Shown: positions 47,441-59,297 of the stretch, piece after piece
How the letters are laid out: every line of letters begins with the position of its first letter
Position numbering within the stretch: the stretch's first letter is position 1
DNA from: Echinarachnius parma
Lineage: Eukaryota > Echinodermata > Echinoidea > Clypeasteroida > Echinarachniidae
Assembly: GCA_037951105.1 (NCBI GenBank)
Contig: JBAMJV010003241.1
Span: forward strand, 1-64,000
Direction of reading: 5' to 3'
Length of the DNA stretch: 64,000 nt
Translations under genes and position numbers: made by a program
The notes under the pieces: model-generated
What the model was told of the DNA's origin: nothing
What the model saw: only the letters and a program-made list of their open reading frames with translations
Databases searched by the model: none

Positions 47441-49620
47441 TTTTCTAAGATTGCATCTTTATGTTTTTTTTCAAATTATTTCCTTACTATGTTTACCTCT
47501 CCATTTTGTTTCCTCCCCAAAAAGCACATATATCTTTGTAAAAAATTAACTGTGTTTGCTCTCTAAATAAAAAAAAGGATCCAAAATGTATTAACACATT
47601 TTAAAAGAGTAATTTTGTTAATGTTTACCTCCTTTCCTACCTACAATAATATCTTCATACTCAACCTTCACACCTTTTCAGTGCCTATTTTAATCTTTGA
47701 ACAAAACTTACTTAATTTCTCCCAAATTAATTCAGAAAAATCAAAGAATAAATGATAATAATTGTTAATACAATTACATTTAAAGGGACTTGGTAACATT
47801 GTCCAATCCCTAGAAATCCAACTGGAGTTCTAGCGGTTCCCTCATACTTTGTTGTATTCGTACTATAAAAAAAAGCATGGGACAGGTTGCGGTTTTTCTA
47901 ATTTTCCTTTCGTTAAAATGATATTTACGATTGAAGTGTTCGGATGTTAAATTATCCACTGGACCGAAAAAACCCGTGTACAAATTGAGTGAAATGAGTT
48001 AGTAAATATCACTTTGCAATTTTGCTCATTACTCGGCCATATAACGTCCATTTAACTTGAAATTTTCACACAACACCCAGTGGACATATCAGATAACAAA
48101 AATATACATTGTATTAACCACTCATCACTGTTTGCACATGTCAACAAAGTTACTAGATCCCTTTAATACACAATGCTGATTTGATTAACTTAAATCGAAC
48201 CATTATTCATTAGACATAAGCAATTTGTGAATCAATTTAAAATTAAATTGTGCTAAACGAAGGGCTACAATGTCAGTTACCTTTTCCTTCCAAACATCAG
48301 ACCAATTAAATTTGTTATGAAAATACTCATTTCAATATTGTTTATCATGAGGAAGGATAAAATGTTTTTCCATCAAACTTGTATAAAACATTTTTGATAG
48401 CTTATTAATTTTTAAATTAACTAATACTTTGAAAACAGGAAATTTATTTTTCCTCTTTTACCTTGACAAGGTTATACTATTTCACCTTCTAAAACATTCT
48501 TCCATATTTGTGGTATACAGCTCCATATCAATTTAGATTTAATAAATAATTAACTTTCACTTTGATAATGGCTTTAATTCGTTTTATATATAATTCACCT
48601 ACTTCGTTTACAATGTCACCAATTACTAATATGTAAGAGGAGACCCAATGTTTCCAATAAAAACATAATTTTGTATGCTTAATGTGTGTGTTACCCCATA
48701 ATAACGGTTGCCTTATTTAATTTACAGTGTTACATATAATAGTATAGTTGTTGCACATTTTACAGCTATAATACATTGACGATAAATGATTGGTAATTTT
48801 TGAAGTTCCTTTAAATCGTTCTCTTTATCAAGGGACATTTTTAAGACTAACATTTTGGCCCAAAACTATTCAAATATAACTTTGGGAGTATATTCCAAAC
48901 AAAATTATGATCCTCCTGATCAAACAACCTTTGCATCTATATAAAGTCTTCAGTGCAACACTTTGCAATATACAGTCAGGCATATTTAAACCTCCCTTTT
49001 CAGTATTTCCAATAATCGTTTTCCTTTTCACTGTATCTCTTACATTCCATAACAAATCATGAATTAATTTGTCAATGTTCGTAGTAATATAATCGAAAGT
49101 TTGAATAACAGGCATAATACATGTTAAATTTGAAATAACACGTGTTTTAAAGTAATAACTTTCCCAGAACAATTTTTACTACCTTTTCTTTCCATATTTT
49201 TTGGTAAGCATTATTCATATTTTTACGAAATTAAACCCTGAATGTCTTAATAAAAGTACTTGACCAATCAATATCATTAAACTGATTTTTATCAAAACTA
49301 CCAAACAAAAATCCTTTTGATTTTTAAATATTTAATGTTGGGCCAGTAAATTTACTAAAAGCATCAATTATCTTCATTGCCTTATATAAAGATTGCTCAT
49401 TCTTTAAAAAAGACTGTTGTATCATCAGCAAATTGACTAATTTTAACTTCAAGAGTTTCATTATTTTCATTAACTAAATCAATACCTCTTTTTATCTTTA
49501 CTTTGTTTCAAATCAATTGCTAACATTTTAATTAAAACTATAAACAATAAGGCAGAAACTGGGCATCCTTGTAGGAGTCCTCTCTTTAAAGGAGGGGCGC
49601 AATCCCGGCTTTGATTCAGC
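47441..49620 (-). pseudogene. L1/Tx1-like LINE remnant, minus strand
   Basis: On the minus strand, near 49570-49540, the sequence reads GLLQGCPVSALLFIVLIKML, matching RT motif B of the L1 group (QGCPLSPLLF). Further along, 49172-48870 has DKLIHDLLWNVRDTVKRKTI and EKGGLNMPD, the post-RT region of the same group. Near 47740-47680 it reads FSELIWEKLSKFCSK, like the L1 C-terminus. The rest is too decayed to read. An M2 MITE at 47780-48166 interrupts it. Confidence 0.75.
47780..48166. mobile_element. TTAA-type MITE, family M2 (complete copy, 387 bp)
   Basis: TTAA at 47780-47783 and 48163-48166. It starts ttaaagggacttggtaacat and ends aaagttactagatcccttta, inverted termini of about 20 bp. It lies inside the L1-like remnant. 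Used here as the reference for the family. Confidence 0.9.
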
Positions 49621-51920
49621 TTTATAGCTTTGAATATGTGCCTTTATTGATATACCACATTCTTTTTTTTTTTTTAATCCTTAAGTTGGGCAAAAAAGGA
49701 AAATTTCATGCACATTTTTGGCTCTTTTTCGCGTCGGCGTTCCATACTCCTAAAAAGTAATTTTAGCGGAGCGATGAGCTCATGAGTCATGACGTCACCT
49801 GCAGGCAATAACACGGAAGAGCGAGAATTGTTTACAACGTGGTTCAATGCAAACACTTTGACTTGCTAGTAATACAAACTCGTATTTGCTTGAAAATTGA
49901 GGATTAACTGAAATTGCCTCAGGAATGAATTTTAGCAAGATGCAGCAACACATCTAAGGAAAGTATTAGCCTGCACCGTTTTCCATAAGGATCCACGTAT
50001 GAGGCGGATTTAGAACTCAAAGGTTAAATTAACGAGGGCCGACTGGGAAGGACCTAGCGAGTGTGTGCAGGTCTGCCAGAGTTTCGGGGGGCCGCGCGGC
50101 ATGACAGGTTATGCTCTCGCGTGCTAGCTGCCGCGACAACTACCTATTACAATTACTTTACAAGTTCTGAAAAGTAACGAAAATGCAAGATTATTACGAT
50201 CGCACCTATTCTAGACTATTTCTTAATTTACTTACATGTTTGCATGGCTTTTCAAACAAATACAAGAACGATTACCTTAGATGGACAAATCTATCACTTT
50301 CGTGGCCTCTTTGACAATGTTTATTGTTTTTTTCTCTGTCGGCATTCTAATGCCGACAGAGAAAAAAACAATAAATGAACTGAACTTAGCGCTCTTTTGT
50401 AGTTTTGTTGTTAATTTGCTAACGGCGTAGACTACGTGTATGATATCGATGCCCAGAAATTGATTGACTATGTTCAACCTCCCGCACGCTCGCCAACGAC
50501 TTGAGTTTTGGATTTGTTTACCTCGGGGAAAAGTAATATTTTGCTCAAAACTGAGGTAATTCTGAATGCTCTGTAAATATATTTCCGTAAATATTGTTAA
50601 TTAGATCCATCAAAGCAATGATGCTTGTCATTTTATTGCCGCATAAAAAGATGAATTTGAGTGCGAAACACCGCATTTTTGTACACCATGTTTTGAGACG
50701 TGATCGGATGAAGCCGCCACTTATTATGGTTAGGCCTGGGCTAGCCGCAGCGCTCGTGCGTGCTGATGGCCGGAAGACCTGTCTGCGAGGGGGCTGGGTA
50801 TACGATTGCTATAATCATATCGGAGACTTCCTCGAAACGATTTTAGAGTGAGTATGCGCCTTTATTTGGCAATTATATTTGTTGTATTTGTGGAGACAAA
50901 TAATGAAATAAGAATTATAATAATGGTGTCTGCAATTATGGGGAAATTGTCATGAATTTGCTCAGCCACGCTCAACAAATCTGTTCGGTTGCACCTCTAT
51001 CACTTCCATTCCATTTTGGCTGCCGACGCACAATTTGGAATTTTATCTTCAGGAACTGTCAATTAAAAACTCGATTCTGACTCTGATCCAGATCTTTCGT
51101 CTAATTCACGCTCACTGTTTAGAATCAGATGAATCTGGGTGTGGATCCTCCATACTTATAAACTCAAACAAATGTATGTAGATATTGAAAAAAATCGAAA
51201 TAATATCTCTCTGTCAATGTGATTAGATGCGCTTAGCGTGTACGTCTATGACAATTAGAGTATCGGGGATCCTGTGATTGCCTGCAGATGACGTCACAAC
51301 TATGACGTAATTTTTCTTCGCCCGAACTCAATTTTTTTGGGGGGCACTTTCAAAGTAAATGTTCAGGTCCTCATATCATTTATCAATAATTTTCCAAGTG
51401 CAAAACGGTTGTTTTATTCGAAATCTACATGTAAGTGGCTTTCTGAAGGGCTAAAATGCCATTTTCAGCTGATTTTCTTGACACCATACCTTTAAAAGAA
51501 AGTACACCGACTGCCAATTATTATTCAATATACAACTTTGCTAATATTTGCTATATTTGCTATATCTATTTGCTAATGTATGAAGCCATAATGCTATAAT
51601 CCGTAACCATTATTATAGAATTTGGATTGGCGTGGTTGAGTTGCATAATTCAAACTTTATATTGCATTATTAATGATTCTTTTCTATGATAGATGACACA
51701 TTTTCGTTAAAAAAAGAAGGTGTGCACAAGTCAACGAGTATGACATGTGAATGCCATCCCAATCATGACAATACAAACATTTCAGTTGAATAATCCCTTT
51801 CATTGATGGGGGTGTGTAATAAGAATAAACTCTTGACTACAAAACAGAAATACCTGGATTTGCGGAGGCTTGCCTGAAATATTCAGGATTAAGCATTGTC
51901 TACCAAACCATGAATAGTTA
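49621..51920. other. Gene-poor segment with a perfect hairpin and a short inverted pair
   Basis: A weak inverted pair, gtcatgacgtcacctgcagg at about 49787 and cctgcagatgacgtcac at about 51283, might mark the ends of a 1.5-kb element. The 85-codon ORF at 50594-50851 is followed by agtgagtatg, a donor-like word, but has no motif I know. A perfect hairpin is at 50321-50374. Confidence 0.35.
50321..50374. repeat. Perfect 26-bp-stem hairpin with 2-base loop
   Basis: ttattgtttttttctctgtc, then ggcatt, a ct loop, and the exact reverse complement. No mismatch in 26 bp. Such a stem is compatible with a small hairpin RNA or a very young foldback; neither is shown. Confidence 0.9.
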
Positions 51921-51921
51921 C

Positions 51922-52222
51922 AAAAAAAACCCATCCAGAAGCTTATGACTTTTCTGACATCATATGCCAGTCAATTGATCAGTCAGCTAGATGAACAAAA
52001 GACATTGTTGACTGCCTGTTCACAATAGCATTGCATGTCTTCATTGAAACCCTTCTTTTCATGGTGAGTGGGCATTGTGTAAGAACATGCAATGCTATTG
52101 TGAACAAGGTGGTCAGTTGAGGGAAGGGACATACCAATGTCTTTTGTTCATCTAGCTGACTGATGAATTGACTGGCATATGATGTCAGAAAATTCATAAG
52201 CTTCTGGATGGGTTTTTTTTTA
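51922..52222. mobile_element. Foldback element, about 300 bp
   Basis: The left arm (aaaacccatccagaagctta, then catcatatgccagtcaattg, gctagatgaacaaaagacat, cacaatagcattgcatg) is mirrored in the right arm through ataagcttctggatgggttt. Arms of about 130 bp surround a short centre at about 52050-52080. The 105-codon minus ORF is part of the palindrome. Confidence 0.85.
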
Positions 52223-53800
52223 GGGGCGGAGCTTAGCAGGTAGAAAAAAAGTAATATAAAAAATAATATAAACAATATGACACAAATGTACATCAAAAAG
52301 TCAAAAGATATGTGATGTATTCATCGTTACAGATCAACAAAAGTCAACATGCATTTGTAATTTAGTCACCCTTTAATGGAGGATGGCCCCTCGGAATCGC
52401 TTTGCTCAGCAGTGTCGGCCTCAGACATGGTTTACGAATGTATCACAATAAGACGAATGTAACACAGTCACATAAACATGAAACACAGTCATAGAACATG
52501 AACAGCTTCGGGGAAATATACGATATATGAATCAAGTTGCATTTAATGTTTATTTACATACTTAGGTTTTAATATGATATGCTGCAGATTCATAGAAACA
52601 CTTGAGTGTGTGTTGAAAACATAACAGCCATCGGCTGTGTGTGTGTCATCATCGTGATGAGTGTATTTTCAGACGTTCGTCATCGGTTGATATTCGTACA
52701 CAAACGCATAAAGATGTCTTCAGGTATAATGTCTGTGTGTGTTCTAGGGTAATCGTTAAATAGCCAAACACATGTATGTATGTGAGTGCAATGTGGTTCT
52801 TTAGTACTTTGGTCTGTGTGGGTTTATTACAATATTTCCCACTGCTCGAGCAATGTGTAGTGAATATTGGTATAGATGTCTCCGAGATCACTCAAGACGA
52901 TAATTCTTGCAACGCTCACTGCACACATTGTCACCAGCGCCCTAACATGTTGAAGATCCAACAGCTCTCTGCACATAATTTAATTGTCGCCGGAGACAAT
53001 GTTTTGTTTTGCAGTGGCGACTATTTGTGCGTATAACAAGGCGCAAGAGAAAAGTGAAAGCTCAAAGTGATTTAGGTTAAATTTGATACAGTTAATAGAT
53101 TGCTTTAATTGTGTAACTTATATTGAAATAGTTGATAATTTCGTCACCAACTGCAGTTCTGCACCCGTTTGAGCGTTGTAAGAAAACAAAAGTATTATGA
53201 TAAAATTACATAAAAACTGGCGTGTAATATTTGCTTGTATCAGTTTGCTATTCTAAAATATAAGAACGTTTCCAACTACTAGTAATTTGTATAATGACAA
53301 TTTCGTCACTTTCCGCACCCGTTTCAACGCGTTGTAAAAAGAAATGATAATAAAGTGTTATCTAAATACCGTCAAAATGGCTGTGTATTAATTGCTTGTA
53401 TTATTTAACCGTTCTCAAAAATGCGGTAACAGGTATAGTCTCTATAGATAACTTTATTATCAGTGGTAATTGTTTGCGAGGCTAAGTTGAACGCATTACA
53501 AAATATAAAATGTTCTCAAATATCTTCAACACAAGTGTATGGTATCTCTGCTTTACTATAAGCTGATTTTCAAAGGGGTCCCATGATTTCCGCTGCATCT
53601 GTTTGATAAACTGCATACTAAAATACAAAGAACGAAGTATTATCAAATACCTTCCAAACACCCATAGAGTTGTTATTTGTTTTAATATTTCTTACACTTT
53701 GTTAAATGCCAGTATCAAATATATATAGATCTGGGTGCGGCGTGCTCTATTTAGCTATACTCGGTTAAATAGTAAATGCGATACACATCAATTATCTCCA
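52223..53800. other. No repeat recognised; upstream region of the candidate gene
   Basis: This is one of the longer stretches without recognisable mobile DNA. An 86-codon ORF at 52776-53036 has a hydrophobic start and several Cys and His, but no known motif. The region ends in a TATA box at 53808. Confidence 0.35.
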
Positions 53801-53807
53801 CAAATTG

Positions 53808-53815
53808 TATAAAAG
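53808..53815 (+). promoter_or_regulatory. TATA box (tataaaag)
   Basis: A consensus TATAAAAG lies about 30 bp before a tcacaac initiator-like word near 53840 and about 145 bp before the signal-peptide ATG at 53958. Spacing fits an RNA polymerase II core promoter. The start site is inferred. Confidence 0.55.
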
Positions 53816-53957
53816 ACCTAACAGTTCCATCGAGGTATATCACAACTTTTCCATCAGCCTTCGCTAGATCTGCGCTAGTTCCGAGACATCAGAACCGACT
53901 ACAGGGACCATCTACAACACCATCTCATCTAGAACGAGAAAGGGCAAGTTTCCTACC

Positions 53958-54024
53958 ATGGCGCACTACAAACTGTTGTCAGCCTCCCTGATGGTTGTTC
54001 TTCTACTGGTGATCATGAAATCTG
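53958..54024 (+). CDS. Candidate first coding exon of a secreted protein
   Basis: The ATG at 53958 has a good context (taccatgg). It encodes MAHYKLLSASLMVVLLLVIM and two more residues: a basic start, a hydrophobic core of about 13 residues and a small-residue end, as in a signal peptide. The exon stops at the consensus donor G|gtgagt (intron from 54025), leaving phase 1, common for introns after signal peptides. A TATA box lies 150 bp upstream. Reading through the donor adds 90 residues without known motifs, so splicing is more plausible. I could not find exon 2; inverted-repeat elements fill the next kilobases. The mature product is unknown. Confidence 0.55.
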
Positions 54025-54740
54025 GTGAGTCAAAATCTAATTCAGAAAAATATTATATATTACCAGAGCCGGTTTCGGCACGAGGAGACTTAAAATTTGT
54101 TGTTTCAGCACGTTCAGGGCATGAAATACGATGCATATTCCGAGCTACAGCATTGCAACACAAAACGTGGCATGGTATGAGAGGTCTCGGTCCCAAGCAC
54201 TCACACTGTTTAGAGGGGCCGATACTTGAACAGTTTCACAGTTTTGAGTGCAAACACATTTTCTTTGCTCATTTTAAAATGTATATTGTTTATTTCTGGT
54301 AATTTGTCTTTATGTAGGGTGACAGATTCTATAACTTTATTAATTTTTGATTGTTTTGGGGGGGTTTGTTCGTTTGTTTGCTTGTTTGTTTTTGTTTTGT
54401 ACACACGCGCGACCAAAAAAACGCGTAAAAAGGTTACTTTTTGCCGATCATGGCGCGTCACGCGCGTGACGTGTTTAGGGTGTCAAAAAGGCCAAAATCA
54501 GAAAAAGAGTATGTATGTGGAGTTAAATTAATACGCGTTTAGGGTATCTTTTTCTCCAAACTTGTTTCCCGGACTTGTCTGGAGTTTGCTGGGGATTTTG
54601 TTACTACTTCGAATGATTCCAGGGGATTCCAGATCTCGGGAACGTCCCTTGATCGCGCGATCATATCCCCCCGCCGCCGCCCCCTCCACCATTCCCAGGT
54701 CCCCGCTTAAGCTCCGCATGTATCCAGGGCGCAGATATCA
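54025..54740 (+). other. Presumed start of intron 1 of the candidate gene
   Basis: It begins gtgagt. It contains a T/G-rich tract at 54355-54400 (ttgtttgtttg) and a GC-rich patch at 54650-54720. No acceptor plus exon in phase 1 is convincing here. Confidence 0.35.
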
Positions 54741-55012
54741 GCTGCATGCATAACTGTACATACGCCGACGCGACGTATGTTCAGGTTCAAAACAGGAACT
54801 CGTGACTATAGAGGAACTTGCCGCCTATGTTTGTAAAAAATAATTTGCTAGCGCGATAATGTACTGAAAGTGTACTAGTGTAACGGGCGCGCGGACAGCC
54901 GTGCGGTATAAGGCACACATAGGAACATTACAATAGCAATGTGTGCAGACCGTAATGCCTATTTGCGCCGGAGGGGGCGGGGGCGTGTATCCGGGGGGGG
55001 GGGGGGGAATCA

Positions 55013-55167
55013 TTGATATTATTGTCATTATTATTGTTCTTGTTTAGCTATCATTATGATTATTATTATGATTATTGTTATTACTATTATTATTATAATT
55101 ATTATTATTATTATTATCATTATTATATTACATGTACTTTTATTATTATTAGTAGTAGTAGTAGTAC

Positions 55168-55229
<62 letters not shown>

Positions 55230-55254
55230 TCATTATCATCATCATCATCATCAT
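55013..55254. repeat. (ATT)n, (AGT)n and (ATC)n compound microsatellite
   Basis: tattattatt units, then about 28 agt units at 55150-55228, then catcatcat. All Ile, Ser and Val runs are artefacts. Confidence 0.95.
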
Positions 55255-55513
55255 CAAACTAAAATTCCGGTTCATTTAATATGCATTATTCTGATTTTAA
55301 ATTCTTGGTTTCTCCCACCTACCAAGATGAATTAGAAATCCTATTATCAAATGTAAAAGATCGGTGTTAAAATGTCATTTAACTCACAGTCATTCACGAC
55401 CAATCGGAATGGGGGGGCTCTCTCTCCCCTTGCGAATCATGCACACCATGGTGGGAGGGTAATCGGCGAGTTCTTCTTTCATGAATTGTATTTTCTTTTT
55501 TGTTGAAAGTTAG

Positions 55514-55532
55514 CCCCCCCCCCCCCCCCCCC
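55514..55532. repeat. Poly(C) run, about 19 bases
   Basis: Uninterrupted C run inside the 1.95-kb element. Confidence 0.85.
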
Positions 55533-55780
55533 TGCACTTGTTATACAATTAGAGATCCTGAAGTCCTCAAAGGGTAACAAATGCTCATATTTTTTTCACG
55601 CGCACAATATAGCCTACAGGTCTCAATGGCACATACCCCACACCCCCTCAGGGTGTGGAATGACTAACTAAATAACTAACTAAATAAAAACCGATAATAA
55701 ATTGGTAGCTAGATATTTATCACAATTGCAAATTGCAGGATAATAGTTTGACATATGTTAAACCAATGGGTACTGTAGAA

Positions 55781-55882
55781 TCAGTGGCGCTGGCCTTCCT
55801 TGGTGGCAATGAGGCCGGGGTACGGGATCACAATCACGAACAGCGCAGCGAGCAGGGCGAAAAAAATGGTGAAGGAAGCCAT
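55781..55882 (-). CDS. Possible 33-residue hydrophobic small ORF
   Basis: On the minus strand the ATG at 55882 has a strong context (caaccatgg) and encodes MASFTIFFALLAALFVIVIP followed by 13 residues and TGA. The hydrophobic stretch of about 20 residues resembles a signal peptide or single membrane span. No neighbour or family supports it, and it lies inside a repeat-bounded element, so it may be chance. Confidence 0.2.
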   Translation of the reverse strand: MASFTIFFALLAALFVIVIPYPGLIATKEGQRH

Positions 55883-56129
55883 GGTTGGACGTGGACAGGG
55901 GCAAGGACGAAAACCAAAACAAAAATGGATCACCGCAAATAAGTTATCCGTCCTCAAACAGAGAGAAAATCCAGTTTATGCACCCATATTTCGCACGTGT
56001 AGTAGTTGTGGACACCTAACACGCATATCCAGTACAGTGTGTTGATATAGCTCCTTGATTCATAACCTAACCAGGCTCTGTGCGTAGCACAGAGCCTGGC
56101 ATATACACCGCTCGAAATCTCGCAGGAAC

Positions 56130-56590
56130 ATGTTTGTAGATCTGCGATGAGGTGTTTTATCCCCTTTAAGCAGATTATTTTTGTATTTTGTTTAGTTTTA
56201 ATACACTCTGAAACCCCCATATTTGTGCGCGCTACATAAAATTACTATGAAAAGAATGATAACTTACCTCAAATCGATAATTTATGTCGATTGTCCCTGT
56301 TAGAATCCGGCTTTTTTTCGATCGCATAGCGCATGCGCTGTGCGATGCCGATGAGTTTGCGCTGAGTACGGTGGCGGTCATTATTGCAGCGATCGAAAGA
56401 AAGTCGGATTCTAATAAGGACCGATCGACATAAATTATCAATTTCAAGTAAGTTAACATTCTTTTCATAGTTATTTTATGTAGCGCGCCCAAACACGGGG
56501 GTTTCACGGTGTATTAAAACTAAACAAAATATAACAATAATCTGATTAAAGGGGTTAAAAGACCTCATCAAAAAAACACTTCACAATTTC
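56130..56590. mobile_element. Palindromic MITE, about 450 bp
   Basis: The left arm (gatgaggtgttttatcccct, cagattatttttgtattttg, agttttaatacactctgaaa, taaaattactatgaaaagaa, cgataatttatgtcgat) is mirrored from 56400 to 56575. The centre at about 56320-56390 contains gcatagcgcatgcgctgtgc. It is nested in the 1.95-kb element. A separate perfect hairpin (ccaggctctgtgcgtagcac) sits just left at 56069-56099. Confidence 0.85.
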
Positions 56591-56727
56591 GAGCGTCAGT
56601 TATTCACAGCTCCGCACGGAGCTGATCACAGTTACTTGATTTAACGAAGAGCTGTGCACAACCAATTTTCAAAAGCTTACGCGGCAAGTTCCTCTATAGT
56701 CACGAGTTCCTGTTTTGAACCTGAACA

Positions 56728-57054
56728 GACGTACGTACGTAGATGTATGCTATGTATCCGGCCAGCTGTAGCGATCATGATGATCAGTTCGTAGAGTCAG
56801 GTGGCTCCCTGGCCCGGGCTTGAAGCCCAGAAAGCTGTTCCGCAGCCATGGAACGTGGGGATTTTGGTATACACCGTATAGTAATGTCACGGAGATGAAA
56901 TCGAATAATTTATTATCATATTTTCTTATTTTTTAAGCTGTAGAAGTGAATAGTGCACCGTGTGCATGGTGTGGAGTGGTGTGCACGTGTAGAATCTATA
57001 TGTGTGTGTGACTGCCCCTAGTCCCCCTAGCCCCAGACGGAGGTATTGAAGTTG
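56728..57054. other. No feature recognised
   Basis: Short gtacgtacgt and tgtgtgtgtg tracts flank ordinary sequence; the 3' side leads into the CACGG palindrome. Confidence 0.35.
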
Positions 57055-57796
57055 TTATGCTAGGTTTACACTATGTCCCCGGCGGCCACGGCAGCCCCGT
57101 TTGCCCAAAACGTAGCGCGCCGTGAAATTTTGACAAATTTTTCCTCTGTATTCAAGTTGTGTTAGGTCTTGCCAAGTTTTCTCACGGTCTATCACGGTCT
57201 ACCACGGTATCCGTGACGGGCCGTGGGGGGAAGAGCCCCATCCCCCCACTGATGGTGCGTTTACACCATATTCCCGGCGCCACGGCAGCCCCGTTTTAGG
57301 CCACTGTGGACAAAACGGGATGGACATGAGACAATTGCCGCGATTGCCGTGGATGCCGGGCCAGATTTCTAAACTGTCAAAAAATTTGCCACGGCAGTCA
57401 CGGTGCGGATTAGAAGCCTTGCAGGCCAAAGTAGAACGGGGTGAACGCAACAAAGACGTGACAGTACGTAATAGGCCGTAACTAAACTTGGAGGCTGTCC
57501 GTAGTAGGACGGGAAAGAACCGTGAGATACGGGGAATGTCTTCCCGTCGTCCTACGGACAGCCTCCAAGTTTTGTTACGGCCTGTCACGTTTTGTTGCGT
57601 TCACCCCGTTTTACTCCGGCCTGCTAGGTTGCCGTGGCAAATTTGTTGACAGTTTACAAATCTGGCCAGGCATACACGGCAGTCACGTTTGCCCATTCCG
57701 TCCCCCCGCGTTGTCTCACGTCCATTCCGTTTTGTACACGGTGGCCTGAAACGGGGCTGCCGTGGCCGCCGGGGACATAGTGTAAACCTAGCATTA
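57055..57796. mobile_element. CACGG-rich palindromic MITE (copy 1, complete, about 742 bp)
   Basis: The ends tatgctaggtttacactatg, then tccccggcggccacggcagc, are mirrored at the right (ggacatagtgtaaacctagc). A similar end occurs inside at 57251 (tggtgcgtttacaccatatt, cccggcgccacggcagcccc), so one palindrome appears nested within another. The sequence is dense in CACGGT/CCGTG words. A second copy lies at 57924. No real ORF. Confidence 0.85.
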
Positions 57797-59094
57797 GCAA
57801 CCTGAGCAATGCGAGTTTTCCCCGGAGTTTTCCATGGGGGCTTTCGATCTAATGACTAAGATACAACGGTAAGAGACAATGACAATAGCACACATGAGTA
57901 TTCAGACTATCAAGCGTCGTTGTTTATGCTAGGTTTACACCATGTCCCCGGCGGCCACGGCAGCACCGTTTGCCCAAAACGTAGTGCGCCGTGAGATTTT
58001 GACAAATTTTCCCTCTGTATTCAAGTTTTGTTAGGTCTTGCCAAGTTTTCTCACGGTCTATCACGGTATCCGTGACGGGCCGTGGGGGAAGAGCCCCTTT
58101 CCCCCACTGATGGTGCGTTTACACCATGTTCCTGACGGCCACGGCAACCCCGTTTCAGGCCACCTTGGACAAAACGGGATGGACGTGAGACAACGCGGGG
58201 GACGGAATTGGCAAACGTGACAGGCCGCGATTGCCGGGGATGCCGGGCCAGATTTTTAAACTGTCAACAAATTTGCCACGGCAGTCACGGTGCGGATGAG
58301 AGGCCTAGCAGGCCATAGTAAAACGGGGTGAACGCAACAAAACGTGAAAGTACGTAATAGGCCGTAACACAACTTGAAGGCTGCCCGTAGTAGGACGGGA
58401 AAGGACCGTGAGATGTCGGGGAATGTCTTCCCGTCCTACTACGGACAGCCTCCAAGTTTTGTTACGGCCTGTCACGTTTTGTTGCGTTCACCCCGTTTTA
58501 CTACGGCCTGCTAGTTTGCCGTGGCAAATTTGTTGACAGTTTAAAAATCTGGCCCGGCATACACGGCAGTCACGTTTGCCCATTCCGTCCCCCGCGTTGT
58601 CTCACGTCCATCCCGTTTTGTCCACGGTGGCCTGAAACGGGGCTGCCGTAAGTGTGCCGTCACACTATAGCCACGCTCTGTCTGCGTTCTCGTACTTATA
58701 AAAAAAAACCAACATTTTTTCCAAAGCGCAGGGGAAACGCCGACAAATCGAGCGATTAATGACACAATGGTAGCTCGTTCCCGCTCTTGCCACGACCTGA
58801 ACACGCTCTGCGTACGCTTTGGCCACGCTTTCCGAGCTATTCACTGTGCACGCTTGGTGTATCTTTAACAATAGCTCATAACAATGAGACGAGGTCATTT
58901 GCTCTACGCTCTGTCTGCGTTCTCGTACTTATAACAAAAAAAAACATTTTTTTCAAAGCGCAGGGGAAACACGATCTCCATGCACACGCTCTGTGCGATC
59001 CAATACCATGTACGAATGTAGTTGAACACACTCAGTGCGTTTCACGAGGTTGGGTGGAGGGAATGGGGAGGGTTATTATTGTTGACTATCATTG

Positions 59095-59297
59095 GTAGTG
59101 GTAGTAGTGGTAGTAGTGGTAGTGGTAGTGGTGGTGGTGGCAGTGGTGGCAGTGGTGGCAGTGGTGGTAGTGGTGGTAGTGGTGGTAGTAGTGGTAGTAG
59201 TGGTAGTAGTGGTAGTGGTAGTGGTAGTGGTAGTGGTAGTGGTAGTGGTGGTGGTGGCAGTAGTGGTAGTAGTGGTAGTGGTGGTAGTAGTGGTAGA
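59095..59297. repeat. (GTAGTG/GTGGTA)n microsatellite in L
   Basis: About 200 bp of ggtagtggtagtagtggtag units. It is mirrored at 60620-60795 with different unit order, so slippage has acted since the arms separated. Poly-Ser/Gly, Val and Thr ORFs are artefacts. Confidence 0.95.

Larger units (their letters stand above)
54778..56727. mobile_element. Element of about 1.95 kb with perfect 47-bp inverted repeats
   Basis: 54778-54824 (tgttcaggttcaaaacagga, then actcgtgactatagaggaac and ttgccgc) is the exact reverse complement of 56681-56727. The inside contains ATT/GTA microsatellites, G and C runs, a small minus-strand ORF and a nested palindrome. No transposase is visible. The repeats could be ends of a foldback element or of a local inversion. 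Confidence 0.75.

Noticed and set aside
50594-50851. 85-codon ORF followed by a GTGAGT-like donor
   Set aside because: The donor is near the ORF end, but there is no promoter, signal peptide or known motif; kept only as a note in the region entry.
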